DNA from: Methylocapsa sp. D3K7
Lineage (GTDB): Bacteria; Pseudomonadota; Alphaproteobacteria; Rhizobiales; Beijerinckiaceae
Direction of reading: 5' to 3'
DNA length: 64,000 nt
Assembly (NCBI RefSeq): GCF_029855125.1
Contig: NZ_CP123229.1
Span: forward strand, 1,426,001 to 1,490,000
Part shown: positions 10,369-20,525 of the stretch, in pieces
Numbering within the stretch: the stretch's first letter is position 1
How the letters are laid out: each line of letters begins with the position of its first letter
Notes under the pieces: model-generated
Seen by the model: only the letters and a program-made list of their open reading frames with translations
Databases searched by the model: none
What the model was told of the DNA's origin: nothing
Position numbers and translations under genes: made by a program

Positions 10369-10599
10369 ATGAAACCCGGTATTCACCCCCAATATCACAT
10401 GATCAAAGTGGTCATGACCGACAAAACCGAGTTTTTCACCCGCTCGACCTATGGCAGCCCGGGCGACACGCTGAACCTCGACATCGATCCGACGACCCAT
10501 CCGGCCTGGACCGGCGGCTCGCAGCAATTGCTCGATCGCGGCGGCCGTTTGTCGCGCTTCAATTCGCGGTTCGGCGGTCTCAGCTTCGGCAAGAAATAA
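10369..10599 (+). CDS. rpmE: 50S ribosomal protein L31 (zinc-free form)
   Basis: L31 bridges the subunits at the central protuberance. The ATG at 10369 starts [18 protein letters not shown] and gives 76 residues. There is no CXXC zinc motif, so this is the C-minus form. The normal signature [13 protein letters not shown] is at the end. Divergent from purA and 41 bases ahead of rnhB. Confidence 0.95.
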   Translation: MKPGIHPQYHMIKVVMTDKTEFFTRSTYGSPGDTLNLDIDPTTHPAWTGGSQQLLDRGGRLSRFNSRFGGLSFGKK

Positions 10600-10640
10600 G
10601 CGCCTCAGATCAAGCTGCCTGCTGAACGGCGCGTCAAGCC

Positions 10641-11267
10641 ATGGGCCAGCCGCGAAAACCAGATTTTCGTGTCGAGCGGGCCTTGCTGAAGCGCGGCATT
10701 TGGCCGGTCGCGGGAATCGATGAAGCCGGACGCGGCCCCCTCGCGGGACCAGTCGCCGCCGCCGCCGTCATTCTCGATCCGCGCCGCCTGCCGCGCGGTC
10801 TCAACGATTCAAAGCAGCTTACACCCGAGGACCGCGACCGCCTCTATGAGGACATCCTGCGGCATGCCCTCGCCGTGGCGGTTGCCTTTGCAACGGCGGC
10901 GGAAATCGACCGCCTCAATATACGCCAGGCGAATTTTTTGGCCATGCGGCGGGCACTAAGGGCGCTTCCAATGGCGCCCCGCCATGTCCTCATCGACGGC
11001 AATGATCTGCCGCCCGATCTTTTCCAGCCCGCCGAGACGATCATCAAGGGCGACACCCTCAGCGGATCGATCGCCGCCGCCTCCATCATTGCCAAAGTTA
11101 GCCGCGACCGTCTCATGCGGCGTCTATGCGTTCATTACCCCGTCTATCGGTTCAGCACGCATTTTGGCTATGCCACGAAAATCCATCTCGCGGCGATCGC
11201 CGAGCACGGGCCCTGCCCTTTTCACCGGTTGAGTTTCCGGCCTTTCGCCGCCAGTCAACGCATCTAA
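10641..11267 (+). CDS. rnhB: Ribonuclease HII
   Basis: Removes ribonucleotides and RNA primers from DNA-RNA hybrids. The 208-residue product has the first active-site motif GIDEAGRGPLAGPV (Asp27, Glu28), then LIDGNDLP and the later block GDTLSGSIAAASIIAKVSRD typical of RNase HII. In many alphaproteobacteria, as here, rnhB is followed directly by the CcrM methyltransferase gene. Confidence 0.96.
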   Translation: MGQPRKPDFRVERALLKRGIWPVAGIDEAGRGPLAGPVAAAAVILDPRRLPRGLNDSKQLTPEDRDRLYEDILRHALAVAVAFATAAEIDRLNIRQANFLAMRRALRALPMAPRHVLIDGNDLPPDLFQPAETIIKGDTLSGSIAAASIIAKVSRDRLMRRLCVHYPVYRFSTHFGYATKIHLAAIAEHGPCPFHRLSFRPFAASQRI

Positions 11268-12584
<1,317 letters not shown>

Positions 12585-12596
12585 AACGACAAATTT

Positions 12597-13340
12597 TCAG
12601 GTGTGATTATTCGCCGTTTTCTTCAAAGCAACTTTGTCAAGGTTCCCCATTACATACGCGGAACCACTATCCGATAACCGGTAATAAAACGTGTCGGCTT
12701 CGCGACTGCCGCATTCTATGAGTTCTTGTCGAAGCAAGCTTTCAAGAGACGCTCTTGCCGCTAATTTAGTATACCCTAACCTATCCAAACCATTTACTAT
12801 ACGAGAATAAGATAGCCAGTGCGCTTGAGCAGCTTGGTTCTCAAATATTACACAGAGAGTGGTAAAATCAAGGGCAGATAAATTATCAGACTGCGCAACT
12901 GAAGGAGCGGCTAACATTGTCTCAATTTTGAGCTCTCTTTCCTGAATTGCAATAAATCTCTCAACTATGTTTTCCTTGAGCGAATTAAAATCGCTAGGAG
13001 AAGATGTTTTATACCTTATTATTTTGCGATGCTGAACATCGAACGGGAACTTTGTTCGCTCATACGAACAGACGATACAAATCGGCTTTTGTGCACAAAT
13101 TGCATATCCAAACTCGAACCATACATTGGGGTTATCAAGACTGATATCGACAAAGCAAACTGCCGAATCTTTTATTTCACTCTCTATATGTTGGATGGGT
13201 ATAGATGCACCCGGGTCACGGTCTACTCTATAGGCGTCGAAGCCAGCATTTTCGATAGCTTCCTTATATACCTCATCGAATCGCTTATCGAATTCTCCTT
13301 CGTCGAAAGGCTGCATCACGAAACATCGCGCCATCTTCAT
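12597..13340 (-). CDS. TIR/nucleoside deoxyribosyltransferase-like protein with C-terminal winged-helix-like domain
   Basis: A 247-residue protein. Residues 4-110 look like the TIR/nucleoside 2-deoxyribosyltransferase-like fold: CFVMQPFDEGEFDKRFDEVY, then ESEIKDSAVCFVDIS, then NPNVWFEFGYAI, where Glu76 sits in the E-x-G-x-A context of the catalytic glutamate. Related domains cleave N-glycosidic bonds, in some defence systems of NAD+. The last ~90 residues (SRIVNGLDRLGYTKLAARASLESLLRQEL in short blocks) suggest a winged helix. The gene is clearly AT-richer than its neighbours, which points to acquisition. Its first 25 codons are duplicated upstream (see repeat). Function in defence is inference; an enzyme or regulator of other role is possible. 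Confidence 0.75.
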   Translation of the reverse strand: MKMARCFVMQPFDEGEFDKRFDEVYKEAIENAGFDAYRVDRDPGASIPIQHIESEIKDSAVCFVDISLDNPNVWFEFGYAICAQKPICIVCSYERTKFPFDVQHRKIIRYKTSSPSDFNSLKENIVERFIAIQERELKIETMLAAPSVAQSDNLSALDFTTLCVIFENQAAQAHWLSYSRIVNGLDRLGYTKLAARASLESLLRQELIECGSREADTFYYRLSDSGSAYVMGNLDKVALKKTANNHT

Positions 13341-13513
13341 TCCTTTTTCGACTCAGTTGAAGGTTAAGGATGAAACATAATCCTCACCGATATACCTCAT
13401 CGAATCGCTTATCGAATTCTCCTTCGTCGAAAGGCTGCATCACGAAACATCGCGCCATCTTCATTCCTTTTTCGACTCAGTTGAAGGTTAAGGATGAAAC
13501 ATAATCCTCACCG
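13266..13513. repeat. 124-bp direct tandem duplication covering the start of the TIR-like gene
   Basis: Bases 13266-13389 are repeated without visible change at 13390-13513. Each copy holds the first 25 codons of the TIR-like gene (minus strand) plus 49 bases upstream. The outer copy therefore has the same ATG (at 13464) and ribosome-binding region, but its frame meets TGA one codon after the junction, giving a 26-codon upstream ORF. The identity of the copies suggests a recent event. Confidence 0.95.
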
Positions 13514-13575
13514 ACATCTATTAGCAACGACAAGCTTTCATTATGCTTCCGCAGTCCCCGTTCAGGAGAGCCAAA

Positions 13576-13815
13576 ATGACAGAACGCCAGATAGCCCAGA
13601 AGGCGCCGTATCCCGCCAACGTCGAGGCGGGGAAAACCTATTATTGGTGCGCCTGCGGGTTGTCGAACAAACAACCTTTCTGTGATGGCTCACACAAGGA
13701 CACCGGCATCACGCCCGTCGCCTGGACGGCGGAAAAAACCGGGACGTCCTATTTCTGCGGCTGCAAACATTCCAAAGCCGAACCGCTTTGCGACGGCAGC
13801 CACGCAAGACTGTGA
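13576..13815 (+). CDS. Twin CDGSH iron-sulfur domain protein
   Basis: Small (79-residue) cytosolic protein with two CDGSH motifs, each a C-x-C...C-x3-H set that binds a 2Fe-2S cluster: CACGLSNKQPFCDGSH near residue 30 and CGCKHSKAEPLCDGSH near the C-terminus. Related bacterial proteins are thought to act in redox or iron-sulfur handling. The ATG at 13576 has AGGAGAG a few bases upstream and is preferred over an upstream in-frame start at 13543. The flanking gene on the right, on the same strand, is a flavoprotein; a 61-base gap separates them. Confidence 0.93.
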   Translation: MTERQIAQKAPYPANVEAGKTYYWCACGLSNKQPFCDGSHKDTGITPVAWTAEKTGTSYFCGCKHSKAEPLCDGSHARL

Positions 13816-13876
13816 CCCTTCGTCCGGGGAGTACAATCCAGGTTGAGGATTTTTCCAGAAATGGTCTATGTAGCGG

Positions 13877-15376
13877 ATGAATCCAGCTTACGACGCGGAT
13901 GTTATCATCGCCGGGGCCGGGCCGGCAGGGGCAGCGGCCGCGTGCCATCTGACGCGCCTGGGAGCGTCCGTCATCCTCCTCGATCGCGCGGCTTTTCCCC
14001 GCGATAAGGTCTGCGGCGATTTTGTCGGGCCGTCCGCGCTGATCGAGCTGGACTCTCTCGGCATCTCGCAATCGGATGGCTACTCGAAAACCAATATCGT
14101 GCGACGGGCCGCGCTTTTTATCGACGGCGAAGCGCTGATCGCGCGGCCGTTCCCCGTCATCGAGGGCTTGCCGCCCTACGGCCGGGTGATTCCACGGTTC
14201 ACGCTCGACAATTTCATTCTCGATGCCGCGCGGCGTGCCGGTGCAAAGGTCATGGAATTATGTTCGCTGACGGATTTTGCCGCCAGCGCCGATTCTGTTT
14301 GCGTGGAAGTGGCGAGCGCAAAAGGTCCATTTACGTTGCGCTGCCGCCAGCTCATTGGCGCCGACGGCGGCAGTTCGGCGGTGGCAAGGCTCCTGCGCGG
14401 ATCGGCGCCGCCACGGCGCGACAGGTTTATCGCCTCGCGCGCCTACTTCACCGATGTCGAGGGACCCGGCGACCAGCTCGACGTCTATTTCGGCCGCAGC
14501 TCCTTTCCAGGTTACTGCTGGCTGTTCCCAACCGGCAATGGCGAGGCGAATGTCGGGCTCGGCATGGCGCTCGAAACCTGGCCCGCCCACAATCAAACTC
14601 CCGCGGATATGCTGCGCCGTCTGATGGACGAGGATGCGGCGCTTGCCGCGCGCCTGCGCCATGCGCAGCTGCGCGGCACCGTCAAGGGCTGGCCTTTGAT
14701 CACCTTCAATCCCCGGCTGCCGATCATGTCCGGGCGCGTCATGCTGATCGGCGATGCGGCGGGACTGATCAATCCGCTGAACGGCGAGGGCATCCAATAC
14801 GCACTGCTGAGCGGCCGCTGGGCAGCCGAGACGCTGGCGCCCTGTCTGCGAACGAATGATTTTTCGGCGCGCGCCCTCGCGCCCTATGCGGCGCGGGTCG
14901 AAAGCGAAATGCGCTACGACATGGCCTTCTCCCGGCTCATCGTGCAGCTCATCAGCAACCGGGCGCTCACGCCGTTATGGATCAAAGCATCAAAGGTCTT
15001 GGCGGAGCGCGCGCACGAGGATGCCAACACGGCCCGCATCGTATCCGGAGTCTTCGCCGGACTGTTACCGGCGCGCGACGCGTTCAAGGTGGTGGGCGGC
15101 ACGATGAGACAGGCGCTCCGGTCGTTTGTCCGCAAAGCGCACACCGGTTCGCGTGGCGCTGACGATGCGCCGCCGCGTTTTCATTTGGTGAGAGAGGCGG
15201 CAAAAGATCCTGCCGGGTTCGCCCGATGGTTGAAAGACATCGCCGCCGCAACGATAGAACTCGCCTCGCAAGCAACGAGAAATGCTATTCGTGGAAACCG
15301 GAAAGAGACTGCTGGAATGGCTGCTCTGAAGCCGATCGCATCCGTGAACCAGTTCGCCGATGAAGATCCCGGCTGA
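13877..15376 (+). CDS. FAD-dependent oxidoreductase, geranylgeranyl-reductase family
   Basis: A 499-residue flavoprotein. The N-terminal dinucleotide-binding motif GAGPAGAAAACHL is followed by RAAFPRDKVCGDFVGP, a signature of the geranylgeranyl reductase/hydroxylase family, and the second FAD motif LIGDAAGLINPLNGEGIQYA is near residue 290. Such enzymes reduce prenyl chains or hydroxylate lipids; the substrate cannot be told here. It is followed by an IS630 insertion 72 bases beyond the stop, so any downstream partner has been displaced. Confidence 0.85.
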   Translation: MNPAYDADVIIAGAGPAGAAAACHLTRLGASVILLDRAAFPRDKVCGDFVGPSALIELDSLGISQSDGYSKTNIVRRAALFIDGEALIARPFPVIEGLPPYGRVIPRFTLDNFILDAARRAGAKVMELCSLTDFAASADSVCVEVASAKGPFTLRCRQLIGADGGSSAVARLLRGSAPPRRDRFIASRAYFTDVEGPGDQLDVYFGRSSFPGYCWLFPTGNGEANVGLGMALETWPAHNQTPADMLRRLMDEDAALAARLRHAQLRGTVKGWPLITFNPRLPIMSGRVMLIGDAAGLINPLNGEGIQYALLSGRWAAETLAPCLRTNDFSARALAPYAARVESEMRYDMAFSRLIVQLISNRALTPLWIKASKVLAERAHEDANTARIVSGVFAGLLPARDAFKVVGGTMRQALRSFVRKAHTGSRGADDAPPRFHLVREAAKDPAGFARWLKDIAAATIELASQATRNAIRGNRKETAGMAALKPIASVNQFADEDPG

Positions 15377-15448
15377 CAAGGCCACAAAAATTTTGATGCT
15401 GCAGGTCGACGCTGGACCATGGAAGAGATCGACATGTGCTATGTTATA

Positions 15449-16607
15449 CTAATGGCCCCGCGGGATGACTCATTGAGTGGATTCCCTTGGCGGCGGTTTT
15501 CTGATTCCCTTGGCGCGGAGGATTCGCGCCATGCCATCAGCGGTGAAATTGCGAGAGGACTATTTGGCCAAGGAGCTTCGGGTGTTGGCCCGGCGCTCAA
15601 AGAACGTCAACCAGAGTCGCCGGCTGTTATCGCTGGCGGCAGTGCGGGACGGGATGGATCGGAGGGCGGCGGCCAAGATCGGCGGGATGGATCGGCAGAC
15701 GCTGCGCGACTGGGTCCATCGCTTCAACGCCACCGGGCCAGAGGGCCTCATCGACAACTGGACAGAGGGCCCCGCGCCGCGCCTGTCAGCCGCGCAGTTG
15801 GCCGAGTTCGCGACAATCGTCGAGGCCGGGCCGGATCGTGAGAAGGATGGCGTCGTGCGTTGGCGCCGGGTGGACCTCAGGCGCATCATCGCCGAGAGGT
15901 TCGGCGTCGACTTCCACGAGCGCTACGTTGGAAAGCTTTTGAAGAAGCTCGGCTTCTCGCACATCAGCGCAAGGCCGCGCCATCCAGCCCAGGACGAACA
16001 GATCGTCGAGGCGTTCAAAAAAACTTCCCGCGCGCGCTGAAGGCTCATCTCGACAAACTGCCAGAGACGACGCCGGTCGAAGTCTGGTTCCAGGACGAAG
16101 CCCGGATCGGCCAGAAGAATGGCCTCGTCCGCCAGTGGGCCAGGCGTGGAACGAGGCCAAGGCAGCCCGCCGACCAGCGCTACGACAACGCCTATCTGTT
16201 TGGCGCGATCTGCCCCGCCCGCGGCGTTGGGGCGGCCCTCGCGTTGCCTTATGCGGACACCGGCATGATGCAGCTCCATCTCGACGAAATCTCGCACAAC
16301 GTCGCCAAGGGTGCGCATGCCGTCCTGCTGCTCGACAGGGCCGGATGGCACACCACCAGCCAGCTCAACGTGCCCGAAAACATCACGCCGATCTTCCTGC
16401 CTTCGCGCGCGCCGGAACTGAACCCGGTCGAGAACATCTGGCAGTATCTGCGTCAGAACTGGCTCTCAAACACCGTCTTCGAAAATTACGATGCCATCAT
16501 CGACGCAGCCTGCGCCGCCTGGCGAAAGCTCATAGCCCAGCCTGAAACAATCACATCCATCGGGATGCGAGAATGGGCTCACGTCGGTCAGTCGCTATGA
16601 CCTTTGG
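15449..16607 (+). mobile_element. IS630-family element, copy 1
   Basis: A 1,159-bp element flanked on both sides by TA, the target duplicated by the IS630/Tc1 group. The imperfect terminal inverted repeats begin CTAATGG on the left and end CCTTTGG on the right. It appears identical to copy 2 at 17508-18666 (offset 2,059 bases) over all lines compared by eye, so transposition was recent. It lies between the geranylgeranyl-reductase-like gene and the interrupted membrane-protein gene. Confidence 0.93.
15531..16600 (+). CDS. IS630-family transposase (two frames joined by -1 frameshift), copy 1
   Basis: The first frame (15531-16040, MPSAVKLREDYLAKEL) encodes the helix-turn-helix part and ends after FKKTSRAR. 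The second frame continues as NFPRALKAHLDKLPE with the DDE-superfamily catalytic core: WFQDEARIGQ (first Asp), HAVLLLDRAGWHT (second Asp) and LPSRAPELNPVENIW (Glu). The frames meet at seven A residues (16017-16023), where a -1 slip yields FKKNFP, the sequence expected for the family. This is the known programmed frameshift pattern of many IS630 elements. A GGAGG precedes the ATG at 15531. Confidence 0.9.
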
Positions 16608-16693
16608 TATAAGTGGTTACAAACTTTCATATTGAACCGCGCCGCAGCCAAAAGTTTTAGGCACAAGCAGAAGTACCCCAATTTTCCTATTTT

Positions 16694-17505
16694 TTAGCCA
16701 ACTTCCCCCTTAGCGGAAGGTGCGTCCTCATCTGCCTCGCTGACGTTTTCCTGGTTATTGTCCGAACTAATTTCGTGACGGTCGATAACGTTATCCGCGT
16801 CATCCGCGCGGGGCCAAGATTCCGGCCTAAAGGACCGGTGATAAATCGCTCTACGACTCATCGCGGTCCAGAACCGCCGCTGGTCGTCCCCATTCAAAGG
16901 CAACTTATAACCGAGCTTCTTAGCCAAATCTGGCAGGTAACAATCAAAAGCTGCCTTGACCAACGCGCCCCACTCGTCAATTCTTTCGATCGAAAATTTG
17001 TAAGCTGCATTCGCCAGCAGCGCAGCGCAAAGAGCGATAAGTGCAAAAGCTATGCTGTTAGGAGCTAAAATACCTCCGATTTTAGTGACGGGTAGATCGA
17101 ATGGATTATCAACGTATAAACTTAATAAGAATCGGAACGAGGACAACATACATACTAATATTGCAAAATAAATCAAGTTTAGTAAAAAACTAACCTGCGC
17201 TCGAGCGTTTTCAACGGCGGCTTGAAAATCTTTTGGAATCACAGTACATAGGTGAATCCACAGGGCTATACTGTCGGCACCATAAATTCGTCTGGAATAA
17301 TCCTCAAACGCCCGAATAGCGTTTCCAAACCGCGTAGGAAGTATCAATCTTGGCTCAGACGGAAATTCAGCCACAAATTTCCTAAGAAGCTCCTCATATT
17401 GATGCTGGAGCTCATAAGGGAAGTCATCGCCCTCATCTATCCACTGTTGGCGCAGCAGTTCAAGCTGCTGGCTCTTTACTTCGAAGCGACGCTTTTCCCA
17501 ACTTA
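16694..17505 (-). pseudogene. C-terminal part of an IS-interrupted membrane protein gene
   Basis: Reading leftwards from the IS630 copy 2 boundary, the native sequence begins ...SWEKRRFEVKSQQ and continues for about 270 residues. It includes RLILPTRFGNAIRAFEDY, two hydrophobic segments (around VSFLLNLIYFAILVCML and IAFALIALCAALLANAAY) and an acidic tail. The block LPTRxGN...YGxD is familiar from a family of uncharacterised membrane proteins that open with an N-terminal membrane region ending in a ...EGY...P segment. That missing part is found at 19611-19881. An open frame extends into the IS, so a chimeric product is possible but unlikely to work. AT-rich compared with core genes. Confidence 0.8.
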
Positions 17506-17507
17506 TA

Positions 17508-18666
17508 CTAATGGCCCCGCGGGATGACTCATTGAGTGGATTCCCTTGGCGGCGGTTTTCTGATTCCCTTGGCGCGGAGGATTCGCGCCATGCCATCAGC
17601 GGTGAAATTGCGAGAGGACTATTTGGCCAAGGAGCTTCGGGTGTTGGCCCGGCGCTCAAAGAACGTCAACCAGAGTCGCCGGCTGTTATCGCTGGCGGCA
17701 GTGCGGGACGGGATGGATCGGAGGGCGGCGGCCAAGATCGGCGGGATGGATCGGCAGACGCTGCGCGACTGGGTCCATCGCTTCAACGCCACCGGGCCAG
17801 AGGGCCTCATCGACAACTGGACAGAGGGCCCCGCGCCGCGCCTGTCAGCCGCGCAGTTGGCCGAGTTCGCGACAATCGTCGAGGCCGGGCCGGATCGTGA
17901 GAAGGATGGCGTCGTGCGTTGGCGCCGGGTGGACCTCAGGCGCATCATCGCCGAGAGGTTCGGCGTCGACTTCCACGAGCGCTACGTTGGAAAGCTTTTG
18001 AAGAAGCTCGGCTTCTCGCACATCAGCGCAAGGCCGCGCCATCCAGCCCAGGACGAACAGATCGTCGAGGCGTTCAAAAAAACTTCCCGCGCGCGCTGAA
18101 GGCTCATCTCGACAAACTGCCAGAGACGACGCCGGTCGAAGTCTGGTTCCAGGACGAAGCCCGGATCGGCCAGAAGAATGGCCTCGTCCGCCAGTGGGCC
18201 AGGCGTGGAACGAGGCCAAGGCAGCCCGCCGACCAGCGCTACGACAACGCCTATCTGTTTGGCGCGATCTGCCCCGCCCGCGGCGTTGGGGCGGCCCTCG
18301 CGTTGCCTTATGCGGACACCGGCATGATGCAGCTCCATCTCGACGAAATCTCGCACAACGTCGCCAAGGGTGCGCATGCCGTCCTGCTGCTCGACAGGGC
18401 CGGATGGCACACCACCAGCCAGCTCAACGTGCCCGAAAACATCACGCCGATCTTCCTGCCTTCGCGCGCGCCGGAACTGAACCCGGTCGAGAACATCTGG
18501 CAGTATCTGCGTCAGAACTGGCTCTCAAACACCGTCTTCGAAAATTACGATGCCATCATCGACGCAGCCTGCGCCGCCTGGCGAAAGCTCATAGCCCAGC
18601 CTGAAACAATCACATCCATCGGGATGCGAGAATGGGCTCACGTCGGTCAGTCGCTATGACCTTTGG
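17508..18666 (+). mobile_element. IS630-family element, copy 2
   Basis: Second copy of the 1,159-bp IS630 element, with TA at both edges (17506-17507 and 18667-18668). It sits inside the membrane-protein gene that continues at 16694-17505, and its right edge is only five bases from an IS5 element at 18672. Orientation is the same as copy 1, so the pair forms direct repeats that could recombine and delete the intervening gene fragment. Confidence 0.93.
17590..18659 (+). CDS. IS630-family transposase (-1 frameshift), copy 2
   Basis: Same as copy 1: helix-turn-helix frame from 17590 to 18099, then the DDE catalytic frame to 18659. The two are joined at the A7 run at 18076-18082. Both frames translate identically to those of copy 1, so the element is probably still functional. 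Confidence 0.9.
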
Positions 18667-18671
18667 TATTA

Positions 18672-19607
18672 GTGTCCGTCCGGGAAGTAGTTGAATCGGA
18701 TGAATCATTTGTGATTCATTGGCGGCTGCCTGATTCGATGAGAGGCCGCCAATGTGGACGTCCGAAAACCGCCCGAAATACAATCGTGACAAACTGCGCT
18801 ATCCGAGCGATCTGACGGACGATGAGTGGTCGCACATCGAGCCGATTATTCCACCGGCCAAACGTGGCGGACGCAAGCGCTCTGTTGAGCCGCGGGAAAT
18901 CGTGAACGGTCTCATGTATGTGCTGAGCACGGGATGCCAGTGGCGTTACGTTCCCAAAGATCTGCCGCCCAAGAGCACGCTGTTTGGTTATTTCGACCTT
19001 TGGAACTGGGACGGCACGCTGGATCGCATTCATCACGCGCTCTACGTGAAGTGTCGCGAAGCCATGGATCGTGAAGCGAGCCCGACGGCCTGCGTCATCG
19101 ACAGCCAGAGCGTAAAGAGCGCGGAAAAAGGGGGCGCCGCATCGATCCGAGCGGCTATGATGCTGGCAAGAAGATCAAAGGCAAGAAGCGCCATATCCTC
19201 GTCGATACGCTAGGCCTGCTGCTGCATGCAGTGGTGCATCCCGCCGACATTCAAGATCGGGATGGTGGCGTGCTTGTTCTGTCGACCTTGTTCGGCTTGT
19301 ATCCGTTTTTACAAAAGCTCTTTGCTGATGGCGGATATCAGGGCCCGGTCTTTCAAAAGGCGTCGGCCAAAATCCTGCCGCATATACAAATCGAAATCGT
19401 CAAACGCTCCGATCAGGCCAAAGGGTTTGAGCTTCTGCCGCGACGTTGGGTTGTCGAACGCACCTTCGCTTGGCTTAATCGTTGCCGCCGCTTGGCCAAA
19501 GACTTCGAAAATCTCACCCGAAACGCACTCGCTTTTCTCCGTCTCGCCTCAATTCGTCTCACGCTCAGAAAGCTTTGTCTGAATTGATGAACTTTCCGGA
19601 CCGACTC
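18672..19607 (+). mobile_element. IS5-family element (IS427-like) next to IS630 copy 2
   Basis: A 936-bp element with imperfect terminal inverted repeats (left GTGTCCGTCCGGGAAGT, right mirrored in ACTTTCCGGACCGACTC) and a TTA repeated at both flanks (18669-18671 and 19608-19610). It inserted immediately beside the IS630 right end, within the same membrane-protein gene. Together the two elements separate the two halves of that gene. Confidence 0.88.
18752..19587 (+). CDS. IS5-family transposase (-1 frameshift)
   Basis: Frame one (18752-19213, MWTSENRPKYNRDKLRYPSD) includes LTDDEWSHIEPIIPP and the first catalytic Asp in ACVIDSQSVKSAEKGG. The rest, starting RRIDPSGYDAGKKIKGKKRH and holding FADGGYQGP and RRWVVERTFAWLNRCRR (DDE Asp and Glu regions), is in the -1 frame. 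The switch falls on the A5G5 run at 19125-19134, a typical programmed -1 slip site for the IS427 group. The element is probably intact rather than broken. Confidence 0.88.
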
Positions 19608-19610
19608 TTA

Positions 19611-19881
19611 GAGGAATCATCGAAACTGGCCATTTATAACCTTCAGCGATTTGATATAGCCGATGATTTAACATCATGGTAATAATCGATAGACACCATA
19701 CAGTCATTACAATATATATTATCTTCTCTACGTTACCAACATCGACTATGAATTTAGTTATATATGATATACTTGGTATGTCTGAAAATAAATAAAGCAA
19801 CGCTCCTAAAAACATAATCACGGGTGATAAAAAACCAATTATGAAGGCTTTGTCGGCCAATTTCGGTAATGTTGATAGCAT
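19611..19881 (-). pseudogene. N-terminal part of the IS-interrupted membrane protein gene
   Basis: About 90 native residues starting MLSTLPKLADKAFIIGF, with two clear hydrophobic segments (FIIGFLSPVIMFLGALLYLF and IIYIVMTVWCLSIITMML). They end HRLYQIAEGYKWPVSMIP, where the IS5 begins. On the far side of the two insertions the same strand resumes with SWEKRRFEVKSQQ (17505 and down). Removing both elements with one copy of each target repeat brings the halves together in the order expected for the family, but one base out of frame by my count. The gene is therefore disrupted twice over. Confidence 0.75.
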
Positions 19882-20169
19882 CTATACCTGCATAACTCGA
19901 TTGCCCAATCATTCAGGGTGCTCAGAAGATGTACCTGATCGTGGTGGCCGCAGTTCTCCATCATCGCCCCGACAACAATGCCTGCGATCATCGGAATCCA
20001 TGAGCCTGTCTTGGTGGCCACTATGACGAGGAGAGTGCAGATCCCACGGCTCTGGCCCACCACACCCTGTGCCAGGACATCCTGGTAATCTTTGAGCGTG
20101 GGAGATACCACCAGAAAATATGGCTAATAGCGTTGCGCCGAAAGCAATCTTCAGAATGCGCTTGAGCAT
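19839..20169 (-). pseudogene. Small secreted or membrane protein, apparently frameshifted
   Basis: From ATG 20169 the frame reads a clear signal peptide (MLKRILKIAFGATLLAIFS...ISHAQ) and then low-complexity residues without sense. Skipping one A just after the signal peptide gives DYQDVLAQGVVGQ... followed by a hydrophobic stretch LLVIVATKTGSWIPMIAGIV, running to a stop at 19839. A signal peptide plus hydrophobic segments in a small protein recalls VirB2/TrbC pilins, but the match is weak. It overlaps the start of the split membrane gene and may have been its operon partner. Confidence 0.35.
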
Positions 20170-20467
20170 GGCATTCCTGCTAAAATTAAACTGTTCACGC
20201 CATTGCACACTTTACGCATCGATGCTGGGAGCCTCCAAGACAGTAAAGCCTTCACCCAACGTAGAGTCAACTTATGGAATCAATGGACCTAAGTTTTACC
20301 ATATTAGATATATAGTAGGACCCATGGGATGAAAGCTCGCGCGAACCGGCGTGATTGTTCTTCTACACAATCGTCACTTACCATAGACCGTGTAATGTGA
20401 ATTGCGCAGTCATCGGGGGACGCAAATGGCCGGAGCATTACACGATCTTCTGCAGCACCTCCTAGCT

Positions 20468-20512
20468 AAAGATCGAGTCCAAATCGACAACGAAATCCAA
20501 CGCGTCTTCGGC
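20468..20512 (-). pseudogene. Remnant of a second copy of the Imm74-like gene
   Basis: About 45 bases match the middle of the intact gene at 22552-22818 (corresponding to 22669-22714) with only a few differences. The minus-strand translation reads AEDALDFVVDLDSIF, against EDPPDFIVDLDSIL in the intact protein, then a stop. The remnant sits directly beyond the stop of the PQQ dehydrogenase gene, while the intact copy lies on that gene's other side. Confidence 0.6.
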
Positions 20513-20525
20513 CTTCGCACAGAAC

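Noticed and set aside
15390..15415. CTGCAGGTCGAC resembling a cloning-vector polylinker
   Set aside because: Only two adjacent restriction-like sites; the flanks are not vector sequence, so it is most likely chance.
15449..18666. Composite transposon formed by the two IS630 copies
   Set aside because: The gene fragment between them continues on the far side of copy 2, so the copies inserted independently into resident DNA.
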